This document shows positions 28,881 to 37,995 of a stretch of DNA of 64,000 nt, piece after piece (position 1 is the first letter of the stretch; each line of letters opens with the position of its first letter). The stretch lies in assembly GCF_000761215.1 (NCBI RefSeq), contig NZ_CP009438.1, forward strand, positions 1,520,501-1,584,500, written 5' to 3'. Both the position numbers and the translations under genes were made by a program. A model generated the notes under the pieces. The model had not been told where the DNA came from. It saw nothing but the letters and a program-made list of their open reading frames with translations, and searched no databases. Source of the DNA: Streptomyces glaucescens. Lineage in GTDB: Bacteria; Actinomycetota; Actinomycetes; Streptomycetales; Streptomycetaceae.

Positions 28881-29552
28881 GTGGCCATCCGTGTCCTACT
28901 GGTCGACGACCAGCCGCTGCTGCGCACGGGCTTCCGGATGATCCTGGAGGCCGAGCAGGACATCGCGGTCGTCGGCGAGGCCGGGGACGGCCTCCAGGCC
29001 CTCGACCAGGTGCGGGCCCTGCAGCCCGATGTGGTCCTGATGGACATCCGCATGCCGCGGATGGACGGTGTGGAGGCCACCCGCCAGATCACCGGCCCGG
29101 GACGGGACGGCCCGGCCAAGGTGCTGGTGCTGACCACCTTCGACCTGGACGAGTACGTGGTGGAGGCGCTGCGGGCCGGAGCCAGCGGCTTCCTGCTGAA
29201 GGACGCGCCCGCCCATGAACTGGTGCAGGCGATCCGGGTGGTGGCCGCCGGTGAGGCCATGCTCGCGCCGAGCATCACGCGCCGGCTGCTGGACAAGTAC
29301 GCCACGCACCTGCCGTCCGGGGACGAGCCCGTGCCGGACGCGCTGAACACCCTCACCGACCGCGAGGTGGAGGTGCTGAAGCTGGTGGCGCGGGGCCTGT
29401 CGAACGCCGAGATCGCCGCGGACCTGTTCGTCAGCGAGACGACGGTGAAGACGCACGTCGGGCACGTCCTGACCAAGCTGGGGCTGCGCGACCGGGTGCA
29501 GGCCGCGGTGTACGCGTACGAGAGCGGGCTGGTGCGCCCCGGCGCCCAGTAG
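28881..29552 (+). CDS. Orphan NarL/FixJ-type response regulator
   Basis: 223 residues. Receiver domain with the acidic pair DD (9-10), phosphoacceptor Asp55 in DVVLMDIRMPRMDG, and the conserved Lys in GFLLKDAP. C-terminal LuxR HTH LTDREVEVLKLVARGLSNAE followed by IAADLFVSETTVKTHV. GTG at 28881 sits 6 bp after AAGGAG and 15 bp after the RecB-like stop, so the two may be co-transcribed. No histidine kinase is next to it, so the cognate sensor is elsewhere or absent. Confidence 0.92.
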   Translation: MAIRVLLVDDQPLLRTGFRMILEAEQDIAVVGEAGDGLQALDQVRALQPDVVLMDIRMPRMDGVEATRQITGPGRDGPAKVLVLTTFDLDEYVVEALRAGASGFLLKDAPAHELVQAIRVVAAGEAMLAPSITRRLLDKYATHLPSGDEPVPDALNTLTDREVEVLKLVARGLSNAEIAADLFVSETTVKTHVGHVLTKLGLRDRVQAAVYAYESGLVRPGAQ

Positions 29553-29568
29553 GACGCGGCGGACACGA

Positions 29569-29609
29569 CGAGGGGCGGCCCCTCCTCCCGGAGGAGGGGC
29601 CGCCCCTCG
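29569..29609. terminator. Bidirectional terminator between the response regulator and the solute-binding protein gene
   Basis: Two 20-bp perfectly complementary arms (CGAGGGGCGGCCCCTCCTCC and its complement) separated by one base, so the real hairpin has an 18-19-bp stem. It lies 17 bp after one stop codon and 16 bp from the other. Confidence 0.85.
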
Positions 29610-29624
29610 CGTGGTCCCGCCGGC

Positions 29625-31205
29625 TCAGCTCTTGCTGAGCTCCCAGAACCGGAACACCGTCGAGGCGTCCAGGCAGTACTCCAGGCCGTACACGCCGTCG
29701 CGGACGACGGCGTACTGCTTGGCCTGCCAGACGGGCAGGACGGGCAGTTCGTCGGCGACGATGTCCTGCAGCACGCCGTAGTCCTTGTCGGTGGCCGCGC
29801 GGTCCGACTGGGCGGCCGTGCGCGGGATCAGCGTGCCGGTGATGGTGTCGTTGGCGTAGTTGTTGCCGAGCACGTTGCCCTTGCCGAAGAACGGCGCGGT
29901 GAAGTTGTCGGCGTCGGGGTAGTCGGGCACCCAGCCCTTGACGTAGACGCCGTACTTGCCGGCCTCGATGTCCTTCTCGTACTGGTCGAAGGGCACCGAC
30001 TTGACCTTGGCCTGGAAAAGGCCGCTGGCGTTGAGCTGGCCGGCGATGGCCTGCAGCTCCTCGTCGGTGGCCGGGCCGTAGCGGGACGGCGTGGACCAGA
30101 GGGTCAGCTTCACCTTGCCGGTGATGTTGTCGGCGCTCAGGGCGGCGGCGGCCTTGGCCTTGGAGGGGCTGGCGCCGTAGGTGTCGAAGAAGGCCGTGTT
30201 GTGGCCGCCGATACCGGCCGGGATGATCGAGTAGAGCGGCGTGGCGGTGCCCTGGTAGACGTCCTCGATGAGGGCGTCCCGGTCGATCAGATGGGCGATC
30301 GCCTTGCGGACCGAGAGCTTGCCGGCCACCGGGTCGTCCATGTTGAAGACCAGGTGCTGGACCTCGGCGCTGGTGCCCTCGATGACCTCGACGCCGGCGT
30401 CGGAGTCGGCCTTCTCGATGTCGGCGATGTCGGCGGCGCTCAGGCCTCGGTAGGCGATGTCGATCTCGTCGTCGAGCAGGGCCTGCTTCAGCGCGGTGCG
30501 GTCGCCGTGGAAGAACTTGATGGTGACGCCGGAGTTCGCGGGCTCGGCGTTGCCCTGGTAGTGCTCGTTGACCGAGAAGACGGCCCGGTCCTCGTCGAAG
30601 GAGTCGAGCTTGTAGGGGCCGGAGCCGACCGCCTGGCCGTCCTCGCGGAGCTTGCTGCCGTCGTACTCGCGGTGGTTGACGATGGAGCCGGCACCGGAGG
30701 CGATCTTGCTGGGGAAGGTGGCGTCGGGGACCTTCAGCCTGAAGACGACGGTCTTGGCGTCCGGCGTCTCGACCGAGTCGAGCATGGGGAACATGATCGC
30801 CGGACCGTCCGGGTCGCCGATCTTCAGCAGGCGGTCGAAGGAGAACTTGACGTCCTCGGAGGTGAGCGGGTCACCGTTGCTGAACTTCAGCCCGTCCTTG
30901 AGCGTGCACTCGTACACCTTGGTCGCGGTGTCCGTGAAGGAGCACTGCTGCGCGGCCTCGGGCTCCGGCTCGGTGCCGCCCTTGGGGAAGCTGAGCAGGG
31001 ACTGGAAGACGTTGTTGAACAACAGCCAGGATCCGGGGTCGTAACCGGAGGCGGGGTCCGTCGCCAGGACGTCGTCGGACATTCCCATGACGATGGAGGA
31101 GCCGCTCTCCCCCGCGCCACCGTTCTCCGTACCGCATCCGGTCAGCAGGCCGGAGGCCAGCCCCGCCACGAGGGGCAGGACGGGCCACTGCTTGCGCATG
31201 TTCAC
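29625..31205 (-). CDS. ABC-transporter family 5 solute-binding lipoprotein (oligopeptide type), first of two
   Basis: 526 residues. Lipobox LASGLLTGC near residue 25, then an SBP_bac_5 domain: VFQSLLSFPKGGTEPEPEAA, YECTLKDGLKFSNGDPLTSE, DVKFSFDRLLKIGDPDGPAI, QAVGSGPYKLDSFDEDRAVF and PDYPDADNFTAPFFGKGNVL. Binds peptides or similar solutes outside the membrane for an ABC importer. It lies 69 bp downstream of a paralogue on the same strand. No permease or ATPase gene is in the window. Confidence 0.92.
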   Translation of the reverse strand: MNMRKQWPVLPLVAGLASGLLTGCGTENGGAGESGSSIVMGMSDDVLATDPASGYDPGSWLLFNNVFQSLLSFPKGGTEPEPEAAQQCSFTDTATKVYECTLKDGLKFSNGDPLTSEDVKFSFDRLLKIGDPDGPAIMFPMLDSVETPDAKTVVFRLKVPDATFPSKIASGAGSIVNHREYDGSKLREDGQAVGSGPYKLDSFDEDRAVFSVNEHYQGNAEPANSGVTIKFFHGDRTALKQALLDDEIDIAYRGLSAADIADIEKADSDAGVEVIEGTSAEVQHLVFNMDDPVAGKLSVRKAIAHLIDRDALIEDVYQGTATPLYSIIPAGIGGHNTAFFDTYGASPSKAKAAAALSADNITGKVKLTLWSTPSRYGPATDEELQAIAGQLNASGLFQAKVKSVPFDQYEKDIEAGKYGVYVKGWVPDYPDADNFTAPFFGKGNVLGNNYANDTITGTLIPRTAAQSDRAATDKDYGVLQDIVADELPVLPVWQAKQYAVVRDGVYGLEYCLDASTVFRFWELSKS

Positions 31206-31274
31206 GTGCGTGTGCCTTACGTCGTTCTCGAAGTCCCGGGGTCCGTCCGTCGCCCGGGCACGGGTGAGGAGGTG

Positions 31275-32879
31275 TCAGCCGCTCACACCGCGGCCGAGCT
31301 CCCACAGCTGGAGGGTGGAAAGGGAGTTCAGCGCGTACGCGGCACCGGTGATGTCGTCCCGCGCGGCCACGTACTGCTTGCCCTGCCACAGGGGCAGCAC
31401 CGGGACGTCCTGGGCGACGATGTCCTGGATCCGGGTCAGGCTGTCCGCGGCGCCGATACGGTCCGCCTCGCGGCGCGACTGCGGGATCAGGCTGTTGCGG
31501 ATCTGGCTGTTGGCGTACGGCGAGCCGAGGAAGTTGTCCTTGTCGAGGAAGGGCGCGATGAAGTTGTCGGCGTCGGGGAAGTCCGGGAACCAGCCCATGC
31601 CGTAGACCTCGTAGGCGCCCTTCTGCCCGGCGGGACGGAAGGTCGACCAGGGGGTGCCCTGGATGTCGACGTCGAACAGGCCGCTGTCGTCGAGCTGCTT
31701 CTTCAGCAGCTCGAACTCCTGCTTGGTGGCCGAGCCGTAGTGGTCGGTCGTGTAGTGCAGCGTCAGCTTGACCGGGGTGGTGATGTCGGCCTCGGCGAGG
31801 AGGGCGCGGGCCTTGGCGACGCTCGGGTCGCCGTACTCGTTGAAGAACGCGTTGGAGTGCCCCGTGATGGTGGCCGGGACCAGCGAGTACAGCGGCTCCG
31901 CCTGGGAGCCGTAGACCTTGGAGACGAGCTCGCCGCGGTTGACGATCTGGGCCATGGCCTGGCGCACGGCCTTGCTGCGCACGGCCGGGGCGTCGGTGTT
32001 GAAGGCCAGGTAGCGGATCTCCAGGCCGGGCATGTCGACGAGGTCGACGCCCTCGGGGGCGTCGGTGCCCAGCCGCTGGATCTGCTGCGGCGTCATGGTG
32101 CGGCTCATCAGGTCGATGTCGCCCTTTTCGAGGGCCTCGCCCATGGCGTCGGCGTCCGCGAACGAGACGAGCTCGACCTTGTCGTTGTTCACCGTCAAGG
32201 CGCCCTTGTAGTCGGGGTTCTTGGTGAACACGGCCTTGACCAGCTCGCCGTTCTTCTCCTCGGCCTCCAGGGTGTACGGGCCGGACCCGTCCACGGCGAA
32301 GCCGTCGCGCAGCTTGTCCTTGGGGTAGTCGTCGGGGTTGACGATGCCGGCGACCGGGGTGGACAGCTTGTAGGGGAAGGTGGCGTCCGCGGTCTTGAGG
32401 TGGAAGATCACCTCGCGGTCGCCCTGCGTCTCGACGGTGTCGATGGTGGACAGCAGGGCGAAGACACCGCTGTCGGCCTTGAGGGAGCGGGCGCGGTCGA
32501 TGGAGTACTTCACGTCGGCCGCGGTGACCGGGTCGCCGTTGGCGAAGGTCAGGTCGTCGCGCAGCCGGCAGGAGTAGCGCTCGTTGCCGGTGTCCGTGAA
32601 GCCGCAGCTCTCGGCGGCCTCGGGGACGGGCTCGCCCTCACCGCGCGGCTGGATCATCAGCGTCTGCACGGTCTGGCGCAGTACGTTCCAGGTGCCGACG
32701 TCGTAGGCGTAGGCCGGGTCGAGGGGGGCCGGGGCGTCCTTGGAGGCGATGAACCGGTCCGTGGTGCCGACGGCGATCGCGTCGCCGCCGCCGCCCCCGC
32801 TGTCGGACCCGCCGCAGGCGGCGAGCGCGGGCGCGAGCAGGCCGACCACGGCCGGCAGCACCAAAGTCTTGCGGTTCAT
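31275..32879 (-). CDS. ABC-transporter family 5 solute-binding lipoprotein (oligopeptide type), second of two
   Basis: 534 residues from ATG 32879 (GGAGAAA upstream; an ATG 42 bp earlier lacks a ribosome site and would displace the signal peptide). Signal peptide MNRKTLVLPAVVGLLAPALA, lipobox ALAACGG, then a Gly-rich linker and a family-5 binding domain (YSCRLRDDLTFANGDPVTAA, DVKYSIDRARSLKADSGVFA, FPDFPDADNFIAPFLDKDNF). Clearly a paralogue of the downstream gene, with the same overall layout but only moderate identity, so they probably bind different ligands. Confidence 0.92.
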   Translation of the reverse strand: MNRKTLVLPAVVGLLAPALAACGGSDSGGGGGDAIAVGTTDRFIASKDAPAPLDPAYAYDVGTWNVLRQTVQTLMIQPRGEGEPVPEAAESCGFTDTGNERYSCRLRDDLTFANGDPVTAADVKYSIDRARSLKADSGVFALLSTIDTVETQGDREVIFHLKTADATFPYKLSTPVAGIVNPDDYPKDKLRDGFAVDGSGPYTLEAEEKNGELVKAVFTKNPDYKGALTVNNDKVELVSFADADAMGEALEKGDIDLMSRTMTPQQIQRLGTDAPEGVDLVDMPGLEIRYLAFNTDAPAVRSKAVRQAMAQIVNRGELVSKVYGSQAEPLYSLVPATITGHSNAFFNEYGDPSVAKARALLAEADITTPVKLTLHYTTDHYGSATKQEFELLKKQLDDSGLFDVDIQGTPWSTFRPAGQKGAYEVYGMGWFPDFPDADNFIAPFLDKDNFLGSPYANSQIRNSLIPQSRREADRIGAADSLTRIQDIVAQDVPVLPLWQGKQYVAARDDITGAAYALNSLSTLQLWELGRGVSG

Positions 32880-33302
32880 GCTCGAGTTTCTCCAGAGCTG
32901 TCGAGTCCGTGTATCCGGCATGCAGGGGTGGCGCCGCGGAGCACGGGTTCAGGGGGTGATGTTCTCGCGATGAGATTAGTGCGCCCCCGCGACGGGGTTC
33001 GCGGGCACCGGAGCCGGACGGCCATCACGGAGCGAAACCGGGCGTGGACGCACCGAAAACCCGACAGCGGAAGGATTCGTGTCAGCGATCCACCAATCGG
33101 GACACAAGGTCACGGCCCAACCCGCAGGAAGCGGGCAACGATCCCACGAGGGACGACGCGCCCGGCCCCGTCGGCGTGGCGAACCTCACACGACCGAGCG
33201 GGGGCGGTGGCGCCGGAATTCGGCCACTCGAACGGCTTCAATTCCCTCGTGGGCGCGCGCGGTGAATTCCGGGCCAATCGGGGCTGCACAGCGGGTGAAG
33301 AG
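32880..33302. other. Intergenic stretch upstream of the solute-binding protein genes
   Basis: 423 bp. It must contain the promoter of the solute-binding genes and the 3' end of the HAD phosphatase transcript. I see no hairpin, repeat or operator that I would defend. Short open frames in it show no family features. Confidence 0.5.
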
Positions 33303-34004
33303 CTAGCGCATTTCCGTCATCAGGCCGCGCAGAAATGCGAGGTCCACCTGTTCCAGCGAGGACACCACGGTCCGCCGGGCGGCGGGGGCGATGGGCGCGA
33401 CGGACGGCACCGCGACCACCCGGCAGCCGGCTGCCTCGGCCGCGGCGACCCCGGTCGCCGTGTCCTCGACGACCGCGCACCTGGCCGGATCCGCGCCCAG
33501 CCCGGCGGCGGCCAGAAGGTACGGGTCCGGGTGCGGCTTGGTGCGCGGCACCTCGTCACCGGCCACGGTGAGCGCGAAGTGCTGGGGGCCGAGGGAGGTG
33601 AGCACCCGGTCGATGATGCGCCGGTGGGAGGCCGAGACGAGGGCCGTGGGGATCTCGTGCGCGGCCAGCTCGGCCAGCAGCCGGGCGGCGCCGGGCATCA
33701 CCGGCAGCGAGCGGTCGATCCGGTCCTCGAAGCCCTGGTTGAGCAGGACGGTCAATTCGGCGAGGGTGATGTCCGCGCCCGTGGCCTCGATGAGGAACCC
33801 CGCGCTGCGGCTCATGGGACCGCCGACCACGACATGGCGCCAGGAGTCGTCGAGGGTGTGCCCGAGGGCCGCGAAGACCTCGACCTCGACGTCCCACCAG
33901 AAGCCCTCGGTGTCCACCAGGGTCCCGTCCATGTCGAGGAGCACGGCCTGCAGGGCGGAGCCTTCGGCCGTGCGGGTGCCGAGCGCGGGGACGGTGGTCG
34001 TCAT
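33303..34004 (-). CDS. HAD-superfamily sugar-phosphatase-like hydrolase
   Basis: 233 residues. Motif I LLDMDGTLVDTE (nucleophile and acid Asp), motif II ALVSASHR, Lys of motif III in VPRTKPHPDPYLLAAAGLGA, and motif IV VVEDTATGVAAAEAAGCRVV. The helical cap type is that of beta-phosphoglucomutase/phosphatase-like HADs. ATG at 34004 has AAGGAGGT 7 bp upstream. It lies 149 bp downstream of metH, past a strong hairpin. Substrate unknown, probably a sugar phosphate. Confidence 0.88.
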   Translation of the reverse strand: MTTTVPALGTRTAEGSALQAVLLDMDGTLVDTEGFWWDVEVEVFAALGHTLDDSWRHVVVGGPMSRSAGFLIEATGADITLAELTVLLNQGFEDRIDRSLPVMPGAARLLAELAAHEIPTALVSASHRRIIDRVLTSLGPQHFALTVAGDEVPRTKPHPDPYLLAAAGLGADPARCAVVEDTATGVAAAEAAGCRVVAVPSVAPIAPAARRTVVSSLEQVDLAFLRGLMTEMR

Positions 34005-34028
34005 CCGGCGTACCTCCTTGAGGGACGA

Positions 34029-34060
34029 GCAGGCCGGTTCCCGTGCGGGAACCGGCCTGC
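34029..34060 (-). terminator. Perfect 15-bp hairpin between metH and the HAD gene
   Basis: Arms GCAGGCCGGTTCCCG and CGGGAACCGGCCTGC with a 2-nt loop. It ends 25 bp before the HAD start and just upstream of its ribosome site. It may terminate metH or act as an attenuating leader hairpin for the HAD gene. Confidence 0.7.
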
Positions 34061-34153
34061 GGTGGACCGACCAGTGTACGACGCACGCGGACGATCCGCC
34101 TCGTTCGGCCGTCCGGAGCGCGGGACGGCCGGTGCCGGCCGCCCCGCGGGACG

Positions 34154-37100
34154 TCAGCGTGCGTTGAAGTACTTGGCCTCGGGGTGGTGGATGACGATGG
34201 CGTCCGTCGACTGCTCGGGGTGCAGCTGGAACTCCTCCGAGAGGTGGACGCCGATGCGCTCCGGCCGGAGCAGCTCCGCGATCTTGGCGCGGTCCTCCAG
34301 GTCGGGGCAGGCGCCGTAGCCGAGGGAGAAGCGGGCGCCGCGGTACTTCAGCGCGAACATGTCCTCGATGTCGGCCGGGTCCTCCCCGGCGAAGCCCAGC
34401 TCGGAGCGGACCCGGGCGTGCCAGTACTCGGCCAGCGCCTCGGCCAGCTGCACGGACAGGCCGTGCAGTTCGAGGTAGTCGCGGTAGGCGTCGGAGGCGA
34501 AGAGCTTCGCGGTCTCCTCGCCGATCCTGGAGCCGACGGTGACCACCTGGAGGCCGACCACGTCCCGCTCCCCCGACTCCTCCGGGCGGAAGAAGTCGGC
34601 CAGGCACAGGCGGCGGCCGCGGCGCTGGCGCGGGAAGGTGAACCGGGTGCGCTCGTGGCCGGCGTCGTCGAGGATGATCAGGTCGTCGTCCTTGGAGACG
34701 CACGGGAAGTAGCCGTAGACGACGGCCGCCTCCAGCAGGTTCTCCGACTGGAGCTTGTCCAGCAGGCCGCGCAGCCGCGGCCTGCCCTCGGTCTCCACCA
34801 GCTCCTCGTACGTCGGTCCCTGGCCGGTGCGGGCCTGCTTCAGGCCCCACTGCCCCTTGAACAGGGCCCCCTCGTCCAGCCAGCTCGCGTACTCCTTGAG
34901 CTGGATGCCCTTGACGACGCGGGTGCCCCAGAAGGGCGGGGCCGGGACGGGGTTGTCGGTGGCGACGTCGGAGCGGACGTGGCCCTCCTCCGGGCGCTCC
35001 TCGGCCTGCACGGTCGCCGCGCGCACCCGGCGCTGCTTCAGCTCGGGCAGCTTGGCGCCGGGGACGCCCCGCTTGACGCCGATGAGCGCGTCCATCAGGC
35101 GCAGGCCCTCGAAGGCGTCACGGGCGTAGCGGACCTCGCCCTCGTAGATCTCGTGCAGGTCCTGCTCCACGTAGGCCCGGGTGAGGGCGGCGCCGCCCAG
35201 GATGACCGGGTAGGTGGCGGCCAGGCCCCGGGCGTTCAGCTCCTCCAGGTTCTCCTTCATGATCACCGTGGACTTGACCAGCAGCCCGGACATGCCGATC
35301 ACGTCGGCCCGGTGCTCGGCGGCGGCGTCCAGGATGGCGGAGACCGGCTGCTTGATGCCGAGGTTGACGACGTTGTAGCCGTTGTTGGAGAGGATGATGT
35401 CGACGAGGTTCTTGCCGATGTCGTGGACGTCGCCGCGCACGGTGGCGAGCACGATGGTGCCCTTGCCGTCCTCGTCGGTCTTCTCCATGTGCGGCTCCAG
35501 GTAGGCCACGGCGGTCTTCATGACCTCCGCGGACTGGAGCACGAACGGCAGCTGCATCTGGCCGGAGCCGAACAGCTCGCCGACCACCTTCATGCCGTCG
35601 AGCAGCGTCTCGTTGACGATCTCCAGCGCCGGGCGGCTCTCCAGGGCCTCGTCGAGGTCCCGCTCCAGGCCGTTGCGCTCGCCGTCGATGATGCGGCGCT
35701 TGAGGCGCTCGTCCAGCGGCAGCGCGGCCAGCTCCTCGGCCTTGCCGGCCTTGAGCGACTTGGCGGTGGCGCCCTCGAAGAGCTGCATGAGCTTCTGCAG
35801 CGGGTCGTAGCCCTCGGCGCGGCGGTCGTAGATCAGGTCCAGCGCGGTCCGCACCTGCTCCTCGTCGAAGCGGGCGATCGGCAGGATCTTCGACGCGTGC
35901 ACGATCGCCGAGTCCAGGCCGGCCTTGACGCACTCGTCGAGGAAGACGGAGTTCAGCAGGATCCGGGCGGCCGGGTTCAGGCCGAAGGAGATGTTCGACA
36001 GACCCAGGGTGGTCTGCACGTCCGGGTGGCGGCGCTTGAGCTCGCGGATCGCCTCGATGGTGGCGATGCCGTCCTTGCGGGACTCCTCCTGACCGGTGCA
36101 GATGGTGAAGGTCAGGGTGTCGATGAGGATGTCCTCCTCGCGGATGCCCCAGTTGCCGGTCAGGTCGGCGATCAGCCGTTCGGCGATCTCGACCTTCTTC
36201 TCCGGCGTGCGGGCCTGGCCCTCCTCGTCGATGGTGAGGGCGATCAGCGCGGCGCCGTGCTCCTGCGCCAGCCGGGTGACCCGGGCGAAGCGGGAGTCGG
36301 GGCCGTCGCCGTCCTCGTAGTTCACCGAGTTGATCACCGCGCGGCCGCCCAGCTTCTCCAGGCCCGCCCGGATCACCTCGACCTCGGTGGAGTCCAGCAC
36401 GATCGGCAGGGTGGAGGCGGTCGCGAACCGGCCGGCCAGCTCCTCCATGTCGGCGACGCCGTCCCGGCCGACGTAGTCGACGCACAGGTCGAGCATGTGC
36501 GCGCCCTCGCGGATCTGCTCCCGGGCCATCTCCACGCAGTCGTCCCAGCGGCCGGCGAGCATGGCCTCGCGGAACTTCTTCGAGCCGTTGGCGTTGGTGC
36601 GCTCGCCGATCGCGAGGTAGGCGGTGTCCTGGCGGAACGGCACCGACTGGTAGAGGGAGGCGGCGCCCGGCTCGGGGCGCGGGTCGCGCTCGACCGGCCG
36701 CAGGCCGTGGACGCGCTCGGCCACCTGGCGCAGGTGCTCCGGCGTGGTGCCGCAGCAGCCGCCGACCAGGGACAGGCCGTAGTCGCGGACGAAGCCCTCC
36801 TGGGCGTCCGCCAGCTCCGGGGCGGTGAGCGGGTAGTGCGCGCCGTCCTTGGTCAGCTCGGGCAGGCCGGCGTTCGGCATGCAGGACAGCGGGACACGTG
36901 CGTGCCGGGACAGGTGGCGCAGGTGCTCGCTCATCTCGGCCGGACCGGTCGCGCAGTTCAGGCCGATCATGTCGATGCCCAGCGGCTCCAGCGCGGTCAG
37001 CGCGGCGCCGATCTCCGAGCCGAGGAGCATGGTGCCGGTGGTCTCCACCGTCACCGAGACGATCAGCGGTACGTCGTACCCGGCGACCGCCATGGCGCGC

Positions 37101-37666
37101 CGGGCGGCGATCACCGACGCCTTGGTCTGCAGCAGGTCCTGGGTGGTCTCGACGATCAGCGCGTCGGCGCCGCCGGCCAGCAGGCCCTCGGCGTTCTGCT
37201 GGTAGGCGTCGCGGATCGCGCGGAAGGTGGTGTGGCCGAGGGTGGGCAGCTTGGTGCCGGGGCCCATGGAGCCGAGCACCCAGCGCTGCCGGCCGTCGCG
37301 GGCGGTGTGCGCGTCGGCGGACTCGCGGGCGATGCGGGCACCGGCCTCGGACAGTTCGAGGACGCGCCCGGCGATGTCGTACTCCGCCGCCGCGGTGAGG
37401 TTGGCGCCGAAGGTGTTGGTCTCCACGCAGTCCACGCCGACCGCGAAGTAGGCGTCGTGCACCGAGCGGACGATGTCGGGCCGGGTGACGTTCAGGACCT
37501 CGTTGCACCCCTCCAGGTTCTGGAAGTCCTCGAGGGTGGGTTCCTGGGCCTGGAGCATCGTGCCCATGGCTCCGTCGGCGACCACCACACGGGTGGCGAG
37601 CGCCTCTCGGAGCGCGGACGCACGGGTCCGGCTGTCGGCGGTAGGGGTCGGCGGCAACGAGGCCAT
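34154..37666 (-). CDS. metH: Cobalamin-dependent methionine synthase
   Basis: 1170 residues, full-length four-module MetH. Homocysteine domain with zinc cysteines (NTFGANLTAAAEYD; VGGCCGTTPEHLRQV), methyltetrahydrofolate domain (GERTNANGSKKFREAMLAGR), cobalamin module (cap, then GDVHDIGKNLVDIILSNNGY with the His that ligates cobalt from below) and a C-terminal reactivation domain. It transfers a methyl group from 5-methyl-THF to homocysteine. It stands alone, divergent from gylR. I see no B12-riboswitch signature upstream, unlike metE genes. Confidence 0.97.
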   Translation of the reverse strand: MASLPPTPTADSRTRASALREALATRVVVADGAMGTMLQAQEPTLEDFQNLEGCNEVLNVTRPDIVRSVHDAYFAVGVDCVETNTFGANLTAAAEYDIAGRVLELSEAGARIARESADAHTARDGRQRWVLGSMGPGTKLPTLGHTTFRAIRDAYQQNAEGLLAGGADALIVETTQDLLQTKASVIAARRAMAVAGYDVPLIVSVTVETTGTMLLGSEIGAALTALEPLGIDMIGLNCATGPAEMSEHLRHLSRHARVPLSCMPNAGLPELTKDGAHYPLTAPELADAQEGFVRDYGLSLVGGCCGTTPEHLRQVAERVHGLRPVERDPRPEPGAASLYQSVPFRQDTAYLAIGERTNANGSKKFREAMLAGRWDDCVEMAREQIREGAHMLDLCVDYVGRDGVADMEELAGRFATASTLPIVLDSTEVEVIRAGLEKLGGRAVINSVNYEDGDGPDSRFARVTRLAQEHGAALIALTIDEEGQARTPEKKVEIAERLIADLTGNWGIREEDILIDTLTFTICTGQEESRKDGIATIEAIRELKRRHPDVQTTLGLSNISFGLNPAARILLNSVFLDECVKAGLDSAIVHASKILPIARFDEEQVRTALDLIYDRRAEGYDPLQKLMQLFEGATAKSLKAGKAEELAALPLDERLKRRIIDGERNGLERDLDEALESRPALEIVNETLLDGMKVVGELFGSGQMQLPFVLQSAEVMKTAVAYLEPHMEKTDEDGKGTIVLATVRGDVHDIGKNLVDIILSNNGYNVVNLGIKQPVSAILDAAAEHRADVIGMSGLLVKSTVIMKENLEELNARGLAATYPVILGGAALTRAYVEQDLHEIYEGEVRYARDAFEGLRLMDALIGVKRGVPGAKLPELKQRRVRAATVQAEERPEEGHVRSDVATDNPVPAPPFWGTRVVKGIQLKEYASWLDEGALFKGQWGLKQARTGQGPTYEELVETEGRPRLRGLLDKLQSENLLEAAVVYGYFPCVSKDDDLIILDDAGHERTRFTFPRQRRGRRLCLADFFRPEESGERDVVGLQVVTVGSRIGEETAKLFASDAYRDYLELHGLSVQLAEALAEYWHARVRSELGFAGEDPADIEDMFALKYRGARFSLGYGACPDLEDRAKIAELLRPERIGVHLSEEFQLHPEQSTDAIVIHHPEAKYFNAR

Positions 37667-37995
37667 GTAAGGGCTCCCTGAGATGCGACGGCTGTCGGCT
37701 TTGCGTCACCTCCGGGCACGGCGGGGGGCCGTCCCGGGGCGGGCGCACGCCGTCAGGGTAACCGGCGGCGGGGGCCTATGGTCAGGGGCGTCCACGACGC
37801 GGACGAACGGGCCGGGCCGGGCGGACGGGCGGAGAACCGGGCCGTCCGGATCCGGCCACCGTGGTGGACTCGTGGCAGACGGTCGACGACCGACCATTGG
37901 CGGGAGGTCGGCATCGACCGGTAGTGTTCGACATTGCCGAACAGCGGCAGCGACGTCGCGGCTCGACGGTCGAAGGGGACGGAGGCAGGACGGCG
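37667..37995. other. Divergent promoter region between metH and gylR
   Basis: 329 bp holding promoters for both genes. The gylR side contains the operator candidate at 37918-37943; the metH side has only a GGGAG ribosome site before 37666 and G/C-rich filler. No riboswitch fold was recognised. Confidence 0.6.
37918..37943 (+). promoter_or_regulatory. GylR operator candidate upstream of gylR
   Basis: Contains the inverted repeat TGTTCG-N7-CGAACA (37925-37943) preceded by CCGGTAG. Nearly the same 26-bp string occurs in reverse orientation at 39664-39690 before glpF, so it is most likely the IclR-type GylR binding site giving autoregulation. It lies 53 bp before the gylR ATG. Confidence 0.8.

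Noticed and set aside
37667..37995. A cobalamin riboswitch in front of metH
   Set aside because: I found no B12-box-like element and no multi-arm fold by eye. A covariance-model search would settle it.
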